Shown one piece after another: positions 16,860-26,440 of a stretch of DNA of 64,000 nt; position 1 is the stretch's first letter; every line of letters starts with the position of its first letter. This stretch comes from Pseudooctadecabacter jejudonensis (GTDB lineage Bacteria > Pseudomonadota > Alphaproteobacteria > Rhodobacterales > Rhodobacteraceae): the NCBI RefSeq assembly GCF_900172275.1, contig NZ_FWFT01000003.1:372001-436000 (forward strand), given 5' to 3'. The translations under genes and the position numbers were made by a program. Below the pieces are notes generated by a model. The model had not been told where the DNA came from. It was given only the letters and a program-made list of their open reading frames with translations, and did not search any database.

Positions 16860-17843
16860 TCACGCCTGTTGCGGGGTGAAATTTTGTGCGTAAAAGCGGT
16901 ACCAATTGTCGCCCATGATGCCATCGACCTCTGTCTCGGACAGGCCCACTGACGTCAGCCCTGCACGGATGTTTCCGAAGTGCCTGTTGTCTTCAAACCA
17001 ATCCGGCATGGGCGGGAAGCCAGGGGCCGCGGCAGAGCCTTCTCCGTAGTCAATTTGCTTCGACCACCGACCCACCCGCATCCATTCCACAATGCTGTCC
17101 GGCTGATCCTGACACAGGTCTGTCCCAATCCCCAGATTTTCGGCCCCGTAGCGGTCTGCGGCCTCTGCCACCATCTGGCAAAAACTCTCTAGCGAACAGT
17201 CAGACCCCTCTTTGAGGTGATGCGGATAAACCGAGAACCCCAGCATCCCGCCCCGCGCCACAAGCGCACGCAGCACGTCATCCCCAAAATTGCGGCGGGC
17301 CGGATGCCACCAGCTGGGGTTGGCGTGGGTGATGGCGATGGGCCGCGCTGAGGCGTCGATGGCCTCACGCGTGGAACGATCGCCTGAATGGCTCATGTCC
17401 ACGACCAGACCGACGCGGTTCATCTCTGCCACGGCTTGTTTGCCGAACCGTGTCAGGCCCGTGTCGTCCTCTTCATAACAGCCCGTCGCCAGCAAAGACT
17501 GGTTGTTATACGTCAACTGCATGAACCGCACGCCCAACTGGTGGACGATTTCGATCAAACCGATGTCGTCCTCAATGGGGCTGGGGTTCTGAAACCCAAA
17601 GAAAATCGCTGTGCGGCCAGTGGCGCGGGCGGCGTCAATGTCTGAGGCTTGGGTGCCGCGCATGATCAGATCGGCGTGGTCTTCGAACCGCCGGTTCCAG
17701 GCCTCAAGCTGCAAGACCATCTCGCGGAAGCTTTCGTGATAGGCGATGGTCACATGGACAGCATCCACGCCCCCCTCGCGCATCTGGCGAAAGATCTTTT
17801 CGGACCAATTGGCGTATTGCAGGTTATCGATCAGATACGTCAT
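16860..17843 (-). CDS. M19 (renal dipeptidase-like) family protein with altered metal site
   Basis: 327 residues, starting at the ATG giving MTYLIDNLQYANW. The fold is the amidohydrolase-like M19 family: HQLGVRFMQLTYNNQSLLATG (about 101-121), MNRVGLVVDMSHSG (His152), ITHANPSWWHPARRNFGDDVLRAL (His173) and NLGIGTDLCQD are recognisable. The N-terminal His-x-Asp metal pair is replaced (Leu8 and Tyr10 in IDNLQY), and the bridging Glu position is Gln85 (FGFQNPSP). From memory, a similar subgroup occurs near dimethylglycine/carnitine catabolism genes in Pseudomonas. True dipeptidase activity is therefore doubtful. It lies upstream of the 548-residue and DUF3726 genes and is divergent from tamA. Confidence 0.82.
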   Translation of the reverse strand: MTYLIDNLQYANWSEKIFRQMREGGVDAVHVTIAYHESFREMVLQLEAWNRRFEDHADLIMRGTQASDIDAARATGRTAIFFGFQNPSPIEDDIGLIEIVHQLGVRFMQLTYNNQSLLATGCYEEDDTGLTRFGKQAVAEMNRVGLVVDMSHSGDRSTREAIDASARPIAITHANPSWWHPARRNFGDDVLRALVARGGMLGFSVYPHHLKEGSDCSLESFCQMVAEAADRYGAENLGIGTDLCQDQPDSIVEWMRVGRWSKQIDYGEGSAAAPGFPPMPDWFEDNRHFGNIRAGLTSVGLSETEVDGIMGDNWYRFYAQNFTPQQA

Positions 17844-17988
17844 GGCGGCACCCTGCAATCGGTCTTGCAAAAATGCCAGTGCTTTTCACGACAAAAAGTG
17901 ATCGGCGGTGGAACGCTTAGCCGTGTTTGGGCGTTTCGCATTCGGCAGTTGTCCGATATCACGGATCATACGTGCGAAAGGACATCAG

Positions 17989-19773
17989 ATGGCGATACGA
18001 AACTTCCTGAGTGTATTGATCCTTTCGACGTGCCTGCCCGCAGCCATTTTCGCGCAAGAGGTTTCATTGGATGTGGCCGGCGACGACGAGACGTTGCAGA
18101 CGCGGCTTGAAACGGCATCTTTGGGGCTGGCCTTGGAAGAGGATGGCGCCACCTCTCCGCAAGATTACATCGCCGCTGCGCGGGCAGATTATCGACGCCT
18201 GCTGACGGGGTTGTATTCGGCTGGCTATTACGGCGGAACAATTTCGATCCTTGTCGACGGGATTGAGGCGTCACGCCTTGATCCGTTGGTGCGCCGCACC
18301 TCTGTCGGCCGGGTTGAGATGCGCGTGATCCCTGGCCCGCAGTTCACCTTCGGCCGCGCCGAGATCGCCCCGCTGCCCCCGGGAACACAACTGCCGGAGG
18401 TGTTTGGCACGGGCCAGACTGCGGGATCCGATGCCATCACGCAGGCCGCTGCCGCGGGCATAGACGGCTGGAGAAACGACGGCCGCCCGCTGGCCCGCGT
18501 GGCCGCAGAACAGATTACGGCACGGCACGCGGACAGCGCCCTCGATGTTGCAGTCACACTTGCCCCGGGTCCGCGCCTGACATTTGGCACCATCACGGTC
18601 GATGGAAACGAGGCCGTGCGCACGGACCGCATTCTGGCCATCGCGGGGCTGCGGGCCGAAACCTACGACCCCGCCGAGATTGCCACCGCCGAGGCGAACC
18701 TGCGGCGCACGGGCGCATTTGCCTCAGCCACCGTGATTGAGGCGGACGCGGCGGTGGATGGCACCCTGCCCTTGACGCTGTCGGTTGTCGAACAGCCCGC
18801 GCGACGCATCGGTGCGGGCATTGAATTTTCCACGGTGTCGGGCCTGACGTTGTCGGGCTTTTGGTTGCACCGCAATCTGCTGGGCGGCGCGGAACGTTTG
18901 CGCATTGATGCAGAGGTAACAGGGCTATCGGGCGGCACCGGCGGCATTGATTACAGCCTCGGGGCCGCGTTCTTGCGCCCCGCGACCTTCCGCAGCGACA
19001 CCGACTTTTACGCAAATGCCAGCATTGCCCAATTGGATGAGCCGAATTTCTTTGAACGCGACGTCTCGGCTGAGGCGGGGATCATCCGGCGGATTGGGGA
19101 AGATGTCGAATTGCAGTTCGGTCTTGGCCTTGCCGCAGGTGAGGTTGAGGATGATTTGGGCGAAAGATCCTACAGCCTGATTTATCTGCCCCTTGAAGGG
19201 ACAATCGACCGCCGCAATGACCCCTTCAACCCCACATCGGGCTACTTCGCCAATTTGTCTATCGCCCCGTTTGCAGGATTTGACGACACCGACAGCGGTG
19301 CGCGCATTGTGGGCGATGGCCGGATCTATCGCAGCTTTGGCGAAGATGACCGCGTGACTTTGGCCTTTCGCAGCCAAATCGGATCGATCTTGGGGGCGGA
19401 TGCGGATGCGGTGCCTGCATCCTATCTGTTCTTCTCCGGCGGGGGCGGCACGGTGCGCGGGCAACCCTTCCAATCTTTGGCGGTCGATCTGGGCGGAGGG
19501 AATGAAACAGGGGGCACATCGTTCTTTGGTGCCCAACTGGAAGCACGGGTGAATGTCACGGACACCATCGGCGTAGTGGGCTTTTACGACACCGGATTCG
19601 TCGGCACCGATGACCTGCCGTTCGAGAACGGTGAATGGCACGCGGGCGCGGGCCTTGGGCTGCGCTACAACACCGGCATCGGACCCATCCGGCTGGATGT
19701 GGCCACCCCCACAACCGGCGACAAGGCCGGTGAACGGATCGAAGTTTACATCGGGATTGGGCAGGCGTTTTGA
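17989..19773 (+). CDS. tamA: Translocation and assembly module outer-membrane protein TamA
   Basis: 594 residues. TamA is a BamA-like outer-membrane beta-barrel that works with TamB in placing outer-membrane proteins and in envelope lipid transport. A signal peptide is seen at about 1-23 (FLSVLILSTCLPAAIFAQ). POTRA-like repeats follow (YAGYYGGTISILVDG-type segment near 80, then LTFGTITVDGNEAVRTDRIL near 200), then the barrel from about 280, with LEGTIDRRNDPFNPTSGYF and GGGGTVRGQPFQSL being typical of the Omp85 family. The ATG follows AAAGGA by 8 bases. Its TGA overlaps the tamB start (TGATG), so both are made together. Confidence 0.94.
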   Translation: MAIRNFLSVLILSTCLPAAIFAQEVSLDVAGDDETLQTRLETASLGLALEEDGATSPQDYIAAARADYRRLLTGLYSAGYYGGTISILVDGIEASRLDPLVRRTSVGRVEMRVIPGPQFTFGRAEIAPLPPGTQLPEVFGTGQTAGSDAITQAAAAGIDGWRNDGRPLARVAAEQITARHADSALDVAVTLAPGPRLTFGTITVDGNEAVRTDRILAIAGLRAETYDPAEIATAEANLRRTGAFASATVIEADAAVDGTLPLTLSVVEQPARRIGAGIEFSTVSGLTLSGFWLHRNLLGGAERLRIDAEVTGLSGGTGGIDYSLGAAFLRPATFRSDTDFYANASIAQLDEPNFFERDVSAEAGIIRRIGEDVELQFGLGLAAGEVEDDLGERSYSLIYLPLEGTIDRRNDPFNPTSGYFANLSIAPFAGFDDTDSGARIVGDGRIYRSFGEDDRVTLAFRSQIGSILGADADAVPASYLFFSGGGGTVRGQPFQSLAVDLGGGNETGGTSFFGAQLEARVNVTDTIGVVGFYDTGFVGTDDLPFENGEWHAGAGLGLRYNTGIGPIRLDVATPTTGDKAGERIEVYIGIGQAF

Positions 19774-22700
19774 TGCGGATCTTATTTCTTTGCGTGGCGC
19801 TGATCTGGTCTGTTTTTAGTCCTGTCGCCGGTGTTGCCCAGACGAACGAGGACGACCGGTCCTACATTACTGGCCTGATCGAAGACGCGATCAACAATGA
19901 CGAATTGACGGTCCGGCTGATCAATTTTCGCGGTGCCCTCAGCTCTCAGGCGACGGCGGATGCCATCACCATCGCCGACCCTGACGGCGTCTGGCTGCGG
20001 ATGGAGGACCTTGTGTTTCAATGGGATCGGTCCGCGCTCCTGAGGGGCCGCGTTGAGGTTGAGACCCTGAGCGCGGGTGTAATCGAGTTGATCCGCCTGC
20101 CCTCAACGCCACCCGGTGACGATATGCCGACGGCTGAGGCCACGCCCTTCAGCCTGCCCGACCTGCCCGTTTCCGTGGAAATCTCGGACGTGCGTGCAGA
20201 TGAAATCATCCTGACTGAGGCGCTTTTGGGGGAACGGGTGCGCGCGCGTTTTGAGGGCAATCTGACGCTAAAGGACGGTGTTGGTGCGGCCACCGTTTTG
20301 TTGGAACGGATCGACCAGAAAACCGGCTTGTTCGACATTGATGCCCGTTTTGAAAGTGAAACACGCCAGTTGGCCTTGATGGTGTTGGCTGAAGAAGGGC
20401 GGAACGGCATCGCCGCACGGCTGATCAATCTGCCCGACCGACCCGCCGTCCGCCTGACCGTTGATGGCGACGCGCCGCTTGATAACTTCGTGGGCGATAT
20501 TGCTTTGGCGACGGATGGGCAGGACCGCATCACCGGCACGGTTCAACTGTCCACCCCCACGGGCACCCTGGATCAGGCGTTCAAGCTGGATCTGAGCGGC
20601 GATCTGCGCCCCATGCTGGCCGATCAATATGACCCGTTTTTCGGGGCCGAAACGGTGTTGCAGGTCGAAGGCACGCGGTTTGGGGCGGGCGGTTTGCGCC
20701 TGTCCGATCTGACCGTGTCATCGCAACAGCTTGACCTGCAAGGCGCTGTTGAACTGGACCCTGCGAACTGGCCCGAACGGATTGAACTGCGCGGCCGGTT
20801 GGGGACGGACGATGGCAGCCGGGTGTTGTTGCCACTGTCTGGCACCCCGACAGAGGTCGCTGGCGTCACTTTGAATGTTCAGTATGACAAGGCCGATGGA
20901 GATGCGTGGACGGGCGCATTTGATGTGACTTCACTGCGCCGCAACGGTCTGTCAATCGATGCGCTGGCGTTGTCCGGCGGCGGCATTATTCAACAAGGGG
21001 CGGGCATAGATCGGGGCCGGTTCACGACCGATCTGTCCTATGCGGCGCGCGGCTTGGATTTGAACGATGCCGCCCTGAATGAGGCGATTGGGGCGGATAT
21101 TGAAGGGACAATCAAACTCGGGCGGCTTGAGGGTGAGCCTTTCGTGTTGGAGGGGCTGACCCTGTCTGGTGCGGGGATTGATGCAACGGCCCGCGCCTTC
21201 ATCGAGGGGCCGGATGAGAGGTTTGCAACCCGAGCAGATCTTGAGGTCACGGCCGACGATTTCAGCCGGTTTGCCGCGCTAACGGGGCTTGATCTGCGCG
21301 GAATGGGACAGATCGCGCTGGAGGGGACAGCGCAACCGTTTGATGGCATTTTCGATCTGGCCATCGACGCGCGCACGACGGATCTGGCCCTTGGCATTGA
21401 ACAGGCCGATGCCCTTCTCGAAGGGCTGACACGGGTGCAATTGGATGTGGCCCGCGGCACGCAAGGCATCACCGTGCGCCGGATCGACATTGCGGGCGAC
21501 GCGGTGACCGGCACAGGACAAGCCATGCTATCGTCAACCGGGGCGACCGCAACCTTCCAAGCGCAGATCGACGATCTGGCCCGCGTGGTCACAGACCTGT
21601 CTGGCCCAGCCGTGATCGAGGCCGAGGTCGCCACGGATGAGGCCGGTGTCATAACCCTGTCAACAGACCTGACGGCCCCGCAGGCCAGCGCGACACTGAA
21701 CGGGACTGCCCGGCCCGTTGAAGGGGGATATGATTTGGAGGGGGCGACCGATCTGTCCGTCACCAACGTGCGCGCCTATGGCAATCTTGTGGGTCAGACC
21801 CTGCGCGGTGGCGTCGGCGCTGACATTACAGGTTCGTTCAACACGGCGACCGGCGTGGCATCTGCGGATGTCGATGTGCGCACCCAAGACATCGGCATCG
21901 GGTCTGCGCCTGTGGACCGGATTTTGGCAGGCTTGGGCCGCATCAGTGCGAATGTATCGCGCAGCGACGAAGGCCAGTTGCGTTTGGATGCCTTGGACGC
22001 GGTGTTTCCCAACCTGACCGTGCGGGGGGATGTTGTGACCTCTGGCGCTGACACAACGGCGGACATCACGGCGCGGCTGCGCGACGTGGCGCTTTTGGTT
22101 TCCGATTTTTCCGGGCCTTTGACCGCTGATATTTCCGCACGGCAAACGGCCAGCGGATGGGTTGTGTCCGGCGATGCCGACGGCCCCGCGGGCACGTCGG
22201 CGCGCGCATCCGGCACGGTTGCAAATTCCGGCACGCTTGATCTGGATATCAGCGGATCGGCGCCTTTGGCGCTGGCCAATCTTTATATCGCACCGCGCCA
22301 GATCAACGGGCGCGCGACTTTTGATCTTAGCGTGAACGGCCCCCCTGCCCTGTCATCCGTACGCGGGCCGGTGCGCATTTCCGACGCGCGGTTCAGCGCC
22401 CCGACCTTTGGCCAAGCCTTGGAGAATCTGGGCGGCACATTGACTTTGGCCGGCGGCACCCTGCGTGTGGATTTGGCCGCACAAAGCAGCGCGGGCGGGG
22501 ACCTGTCCGTCACAGGCCCCGTCGATTTATCAGCGCCCTTTCAGGCGGGTCTGCGGGTCAATTTGGCAGACATTGTGTTGCGAGATCCGAACCTTTACCG
22601 GACCACTGCAGACGGATCGATCAGCGTCGACGGCCCATTGGCAGGCGGCGCGCGGATTGCGGGACGGATTGATCTTGGCGCAGCCGAAGTGCAGGTGCCG

Positions 22701-23540
22701 ACCACCGGATCAAGCGCGCTGGGAAGCCTGCCCGAAGTGACCCATCTTGGGCCACGAACCGATGTGCGTGCCACGCTTGACCGCGCAGGCGTCGGGGTCT
22801 CGCCTCCCTCGCAGACGGGCACCACCAGCCGTGGGCCATCCTACGGAATGGATCTTGAAATCCGCGCGCCGAGCCAGATTTTCGTGCGCGGGCGCGGGTT
22901 GGACGCGGAACTGGGCGGATCGTTGCGCCTTGGTGGGACGACCAGCAACATCATCCCCATCGGGCGGTTTGATCTTGTGCGCGGACGGCTAAGTATTTTG
23001 GGCCAACGGTTTGAACTGGACGAAGGGTTCGCCCAGCTTCAGGGAGATTTTTCACCGTTCTTGCGGCTTGTCGCACGGACAGAGGCGCAAACAGGGACGA
23101 TTGTGAACATCGTGGTCGAAGGGGAACCGGACGACATTGACGTACGGTTCGAAAGCACACCAGAATTGCCGCAAGATGAGGTTCTTGCGCAGCTGTTGTT
23201 TGGCCGCGATCTGACGTCTATTTCTCCGCTGCAGGCGGTTCAACTGGCCTCTGCGGTGGCGACGTTGGCGGGGTCCGGCAATGGCGGCGGCGTGATCAAT
23301 TCGTTCCGGCAGGATCTGGATCTGGATGATCTGGACATCATCACCGACGAAGACGGGAATGCGGCCGTTCGGGCCGGCAAATACATATCTGATAATGTGT
23401 ATACGGATGTGACTGTGGGTGCGGGTGGGACGTCTGAGATCAACCTGAACATCGACATCGACCGCAATTTCACAGCGCGGGGCACCGTCGCGTCAGATGG
23501 TGAAACATCTGTGGGGATTTTCTTTGAGCGGGATTACTGA
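19773..23540 (+). CDS. tamB: Translocation and assembly module inner-membrane-anchored protein TamB
   Basis: 1,255 residues. TamB spans the periplasm as a long hydrophobic beta-groove, anchored in the inner membrane and contacting TamA. The N-terminus has a signal/anchor helix (ILFLCVALIWSVFSPVAGVA, about 3-22). The body is a long run of degenerate beta repeats. The C-terminal DUF490 domain is clear: IFVRGRGLDAELGGSLRLGG, GRFDLVRGRLSILGQRFELDEG, the FGRDLTSISPLQAVQLASA segment and the final SVGIFFERDY. The ATG at 19773 shares a base with the tamA stop. A good terminator follows. Confidence 0.95.
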   Translation: MRILFLCVALIWSVFSPVAGVAQTNEDDRSYITGLIEDAINNDELTVRLINFRGALSSQATADAITIADPDGVWLRMEDLVFQWDRSALLRGRVEVETLSAGVIELIRLPSTPPGDDMPTAEATPFSLPDLPVSVEISDVRADEIILTEALLGERVRARFEGNLTLKDGVGAATVLLERIDQKTGLFDIDARFESETRQLALMVLAEEGRNGIAARLINLPDRPAVRLTVDGDAPLDNFVGDIALATDGQDRITGTVQLSTPTGTLDQAFKLDLSGDLRPMLADQYDPFFGAETVLQVEGTRFGAGGLRLSDLTVSSQQLDLQGAVELDPANWPERIELRGRLGTDDGSRVLLPLSGTPTEVAGVTLNVQYDKADGDAWTGAFDVTSLRRNGLSIDALALSGGGIIQQGAGIDRGRFTTDLSYAARGLDLNDAALNEAIGADIEGTIKLGRLEGEPFVLEGLTLSGAGIDATARAFIEGPDERFATRADLEVTADDFSRFAALTGLDLRGMGQIALEGTAQPFDGIFDLAIDARTTDLALGIEQADALLEGLTRVQLDVARGTQGITVRRIDIAGDAVTGTGQAMLSSTGATATFQAQIDDLARVVTDLSGPAVIEAEVATDEAGVITLSTDLTAPQASATLNGTARPVEGGYDLEGATDLSVTNVRAYGNLVGQTLRGGVGADITGSFNTATGVASADVDVRTQDIGIGSAPVDRILAGLGRISANVSRSDEGQLRLDALDAVFPNLTVRGDVVTSGADTTADITARLRDVALLVSDFSGPLTADISARQTASGWVVSGDADGPAGTSARASGTVANSGTLDLDISGSAPLALANLYIAPRQINGRATFDLSVNGPPALSSVRGPVRISDARFSAPTFGQALENLGGTLTLAGGTLRVDLAAQSSAGGDLSVTGPVDLSAPFQAGLRVNLADIVLRDPNLYRTTADGSISVDGPLAGGARIAGRIDLGAAEVQVPTTGSSALGSLPEVTHLGPRTDVRATLDRAGVGVSPPSQTGTTSRGPSYGMDLEIRAPSQIFVRGRGLDAELGGSLRLGGTTSNIIPIGRFDLVRGRLSILGQRFELDEGFAQLQGDFSPFLRLVARTEAQTGTIVNIVVEGEPDDIDVRFESTPELPQDEVLAQLLFGRDLTSISPLQAVQLASAVATLAGSGNGGGVINSFRQDLDLDDLDIITDEDGNAAVRAGKYISDNVYTDVTVGAGGTSEINLNIDIDRNFTARGTVASDGETSVGIFFERDY

Positions 23541-23591
23541 TTTGCCGATGGGAGGTCACTTGGATCGAATGGGCTGTGCCCATCCGACCCG

Positions 23592-23634
23592 CGCGCGCTT
23601 TGCGCGCGAATTTAGGTATTTTTGACCCAAAGAA
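23592..23634 (+). terminator. tamAB terminator: 7-bp GC hairpin with the 27-bp motif (copy 2)
   Basis: CGCGCGC-TTT-GCGCGCG (23592-23608) is a perfect 7-bp stem with a three-base loop. It is followed by GAATTTAGGTATTTTTG, the start of the 27-bp motif (23608-23634) that is repeated, inverted, at 16754-16780. It lies about 50 bases after the tamB stop, between convergent genes, and should end the tamAB transcript. Confidence 0.8.
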
Positions 23635-23667
23635 GCGGGCCACGCACGTTGATTGGAATGTCCAGAT

Positions 23668-25503
23668 TTAAGACGCTATGAGGCCCGCTGACCCCAAGGC
23701 GGGGTCGTGTTCGGCCACCACGTGATTGGGGGCGACTTCGACCATTTTGGGTCGGTATTGATCCGCGTCTGGGTCATCGACCAGCTTGGAGGGCATGAAC
23801 CGTAATGCGGCACGGGTGTCCAGCGGGCTGGGCAGATCGCCTTCGAGCAGTGTGCGGGTTTTGGCCCGTTCAATTTTGGGATCAGGTGTGGGCACGGCTG
23901 AAATCAGCGCCTTGGTATAGGGATGGGTCGCGTTGGAGTAGATTTGATCGCGGTCCGCATATTCGACAACACGGCCGAGGTAGAGGACCATGATCCGGTG
24001 GCTGACCTCACGCACAACGCTGAGGTCGTGAGAGATGAACATCATCGTCAGACCCATCTTTTTTTGCAGCTCAATCAACAGATCAATCACCTGTGCTTGC
24101 ACGGAGACGTCGAGGGCCGAGACGGCCTCATCGCAGATCACCAATTTGGGTTCGGTGATAATGGCGCGGGCGATGCCCACACGTTGGTTCTGCCCGCCCG
24201 ACAGCTCATGCGGGTAGCGGTTGATCATGTTGGGGTCGAGGCCGACGTTTGTGAGCATTTCGCGGACTTTGTCTGTGCGCTCGGCACGGCTGAGGTCTCG
24301 GCGATGGAGTTGCAGCGGTTCCGCAATAGAGGCGCCGATGGTCATGCGTGGGTTGAGCGATGCCAGAGGATCCTGAAACACGATTTGCAGGTCCTTGCGA
24401 AGGCCGCGCATTTTACCGCGCTCCCAACCGGAGATGTCTTGACCCAGCCAAGCCACCGATCCATGGGACGCAGGGATCAGGTTTAGCACCCCACGGGCAA
24501 GGGTGGATTTTCCACAACCGGATTCGCCCACCACGCCCAAAGTCTCACCTGGGCGCAGATCGAACGACACGCCGTCCACGGCGCGCAGCATTTTGGTGCG
24601 CCCGAACAGCCCGCCCTTCATGCGGATGGGGAATTGCACTTTGAGGTCATCCACCTTGAGAATCGGATCTTGCGGGGCCACGGGATCAATAGAGGGGCGC
24701 GCGCCACGATCCACCTGATCAATGCGCGGGACAGACGCCAGCAGCATTTTGGTGTACTCATGCTGCGGATTGTAGAAAATCTGGTCGACCTCGCCGGCCT
24801 CGACGATCTCACCCTTGCGCATGACGATGATGCGTTGGCACATGCGGGCGACGACACCCATGTCGTGCGTGATGAGTGCGATGCCGGTGTTGGTTTCACG
24901 GCGCAGATCGTCCATGAGTTCAAGGACCTGTGCCTGCACGGTCACATCGAGTGCCGTTGTGGGTTCATCGGCCAACAGAAGTTCCGGCGCGCAAAGCATG
25001 GCCATGGCAATCATCACCCGTTGGCGCATCCCGCCTGAAAGTTCGTGGGGATACTGGCGCATGCGTCGGGCGGCCTCTGGGATGCGGACTTTTTCAAGCC
25101 ATTCGATACAGCGCGCGTCGGCGGCAGCCCCGCGCAGGCCTTCATGGACCTCAAGGATTTCACGCATCTGTTGGCCCACAGTCAGTTGCGGGGTCAGGGC
25201 CGTCAACGGATCCTGAAAGATCATCGACATCTTGGCGCCGCGGATGCGTTCCAGCTGCTTTTGCGGCATGGCCAACATGTCGTGGCCTGCGAACTCAATC
25301 GCACCCGTGGCCGCGCCGTTCTTTGCAAGAAGTTGCATCGCGGCCAGGGCGGATTGGCTTTTGCCGGATCCGCTTTCCCCCACGATGCCCAGACATTCGC
25401 CTGGTGCCACATCGAATGAGACACCTTTGACGGCGTTCACGGATCCATCGGGGGTTTCGAACGTCACGGCCAGATCTTTGACCGACAAAATGGGTTGGGT
25501 CAT
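23668..25503 (-). CDS. Oligopeptide ABC transporter, fused dual ATP-binding protein (OppD-OppF type)
   Basis: 611 residues holding two complete nucleotide-binding domains, so it replaces separate OppD and OppF subunits. Domain 1: Walker A GESGSGKS (42-49), signature LSGGMRQR (155-162), Walker B LLLADEP. Domain 2: Walker A GESGCGKS (326-333), signature LSGGQNQR (434-441), Walker B LVICDEA. Each half ends with the peptide-transporter tail (HEYTKMLLASVPR; HPYTKALISAVPTPDP). It powers import through the two permeases encoded just upstream. The ATG at 25503 lies 1 base after the oppC-type stop. Last gene of the opp operon. Confidence 0.94.
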   Translation of the reverse strand: MTQPILSVKDLAVTFETPDGSVNAVKGVSFDVAPGECLGIVGESGSGKSQSALAAMQLLAKNGAATGAIEFAGHDMLAMPQKQLERIRGAKMSMIFQDPLTALTPQLTVGQQMREILEVHEGLRGAAADARCIEWLEKVRIPEAARRMRQYPHELSGGMRQRVMIAMAMLCAPELLLADEPTTALDVTVQAQVLELMDDLRRETNTGIALITHDMGVVARMCQRIIVMRKGEIVEAGEVDQIFYNPQHEYTKMLLASVPRIDQVDRGARPSIDPVAPQDPILKVDDLKVQFPIRMKGGLFGRTKMLRAVDGVSFDLRPGETLGVVGESGCGKSTLARGVLNLIPASHGSVAWLGQDISGWERGKMRGLRKDLQIVFQDPLASLNPRMTIGASIAEPLQLHRRDLSRAERTDKVREMLTNVGLDPNMINRYPHELSGGQNQRVGIARAIITEPKLVICDEAVSALDVSVQAQVIDLLIELQKKMGLTMMFISHDLSVVREVSHRIMVLYLGRVVEYADRDQIYSNATHPYTKALISAVPTPDPKIERAKTRTLLEGDLPSPLDTRAALRFMPSKLVDDPDADQYRPKMVEVAPNHVVAEHDPALGSAGLIAS

Positions 25504-25504
25504 G

Positions 25505-26425
25505 TCAGCGGTCCTTGGGATCGAGGGCATCGCGCAGGCCATCGCCCACGAAGAAGAACGCAAAAAGCGTGGTCAGAAAGAAGGCCAGCGGAAACAGCAG
25601 CATCCAGAGCGTGCCGTTGTTCATTTGCCGCGCGCCAAGGTTGATGAGCGCCCCAAGCGAGGTGTTGGGTTCCTGAACGCCGAGGCCAAGGTAGGACACG
25701 AAGCTTTCGAACAGGATGATCTCGGGCACCAGCAGGGTGGCGTAGACCACCACGATACCGGCCAAATTGGGCACGATGTGACGCAGGATGATGGTGAAGG
25801 TTGGCACGCCTGAGGCGATGGCGGCCTCGACGAATTCCTTGTTCTTGATCGTCAGGGTTTGCCCCCGCGCGATCCGCGCCATGTTCAGCCATGAGATCAA
25901 GCCGATCCCGATAAAGAGCATCAACAGCGAGCGGCCAAAGATCACGAGCATCAGGATCAACACGAACATGAAGGGGATGGACAACAAGATGTCCACGATG
26001 CGCATCATGATCTGGTCCGTGCGCCCGCCGATGTAGCCTGACACAGCGCCATAAAGCGTGCCGACGAATACAGCCACGAACGCGCCCACGACCCCCACAA
26101 GCAGCGAAATGCCGGTGCCCTGCACAACGCGCGCATACAAATCCCGCCCGTCTTGGTCGACGCCAAAATAGTGGCCCGTTTCAAATGAGGGCACGCCGCG
26201 AAAGGCGTTCGCGCCCATCAGGCTGAAATCCACGAAATCGGGTTCATATTTCGCCAACAGCCCGCCAAAAAGGGCGAAGAGCGTCATCGCGATGAGCACG
26301 ATCAGTCCCGTGACGGCCGCCTTGTTACGCAAGAACCGCCCGCGGGCGTCTTGCCAAAGCGACCGGCCCTTGACGGCCTCAAGCGGGGCGTCGGTCAGCG
26401 TTTCGGCGTGTCTGGTTCCAAACAT
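25505..26425 (-). CDS. Oligopeptide ABC transporter permease (OppC type)
   Basis: 306 residues. One of the two inner-membrane permeases of the peptide importer. A short cytoplasmic N-terminus carries the SLWQDARGRFLRNKAAVTGL segment typical of OppC, followed by about six membrane helices. The EAA loop that contacts the ATPase is ARGQTLTIKNKEFVEAAIASG. An FGVDQDGRDLYARVVQGTGISL segment precedes the core helices, as in most DppC/OppC proteins. The gene is 15 bases downstream of the OppB-type gene and 1 base upstream of the ATPase gene, in one operon. Confidence 0.94.
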   Translation of the reverse strand: MFGTRHAETLTDAPLEAVKGRSLWQDARGRFLRNKAAVTGLIVLIAMTLFALFGGLLAKYEPDFVDFSLMGANAFRGVPSFETGHYFGVDQDGRDLYARVVQGTGISLLVGVVGAFVAVFVGTLYGAVSGYIGGRTDQIMMRIVDILLSIPFMFVLILMLVIFGRSLLMLFIGIGLISWLNMARIARGQTLTIKNKEFVEAAIASGVPTFTIILRHIVPNLAGIVVVYATLLVPEIILFESFVSYLGLGVQEPNTSLGALINLGARQMNNGTLWMLLFPLAFFLTTLFAFFFVGDGLRDALDPKDR

Positions 26426-26440
26426 CTTTGTCAGCCCCCT

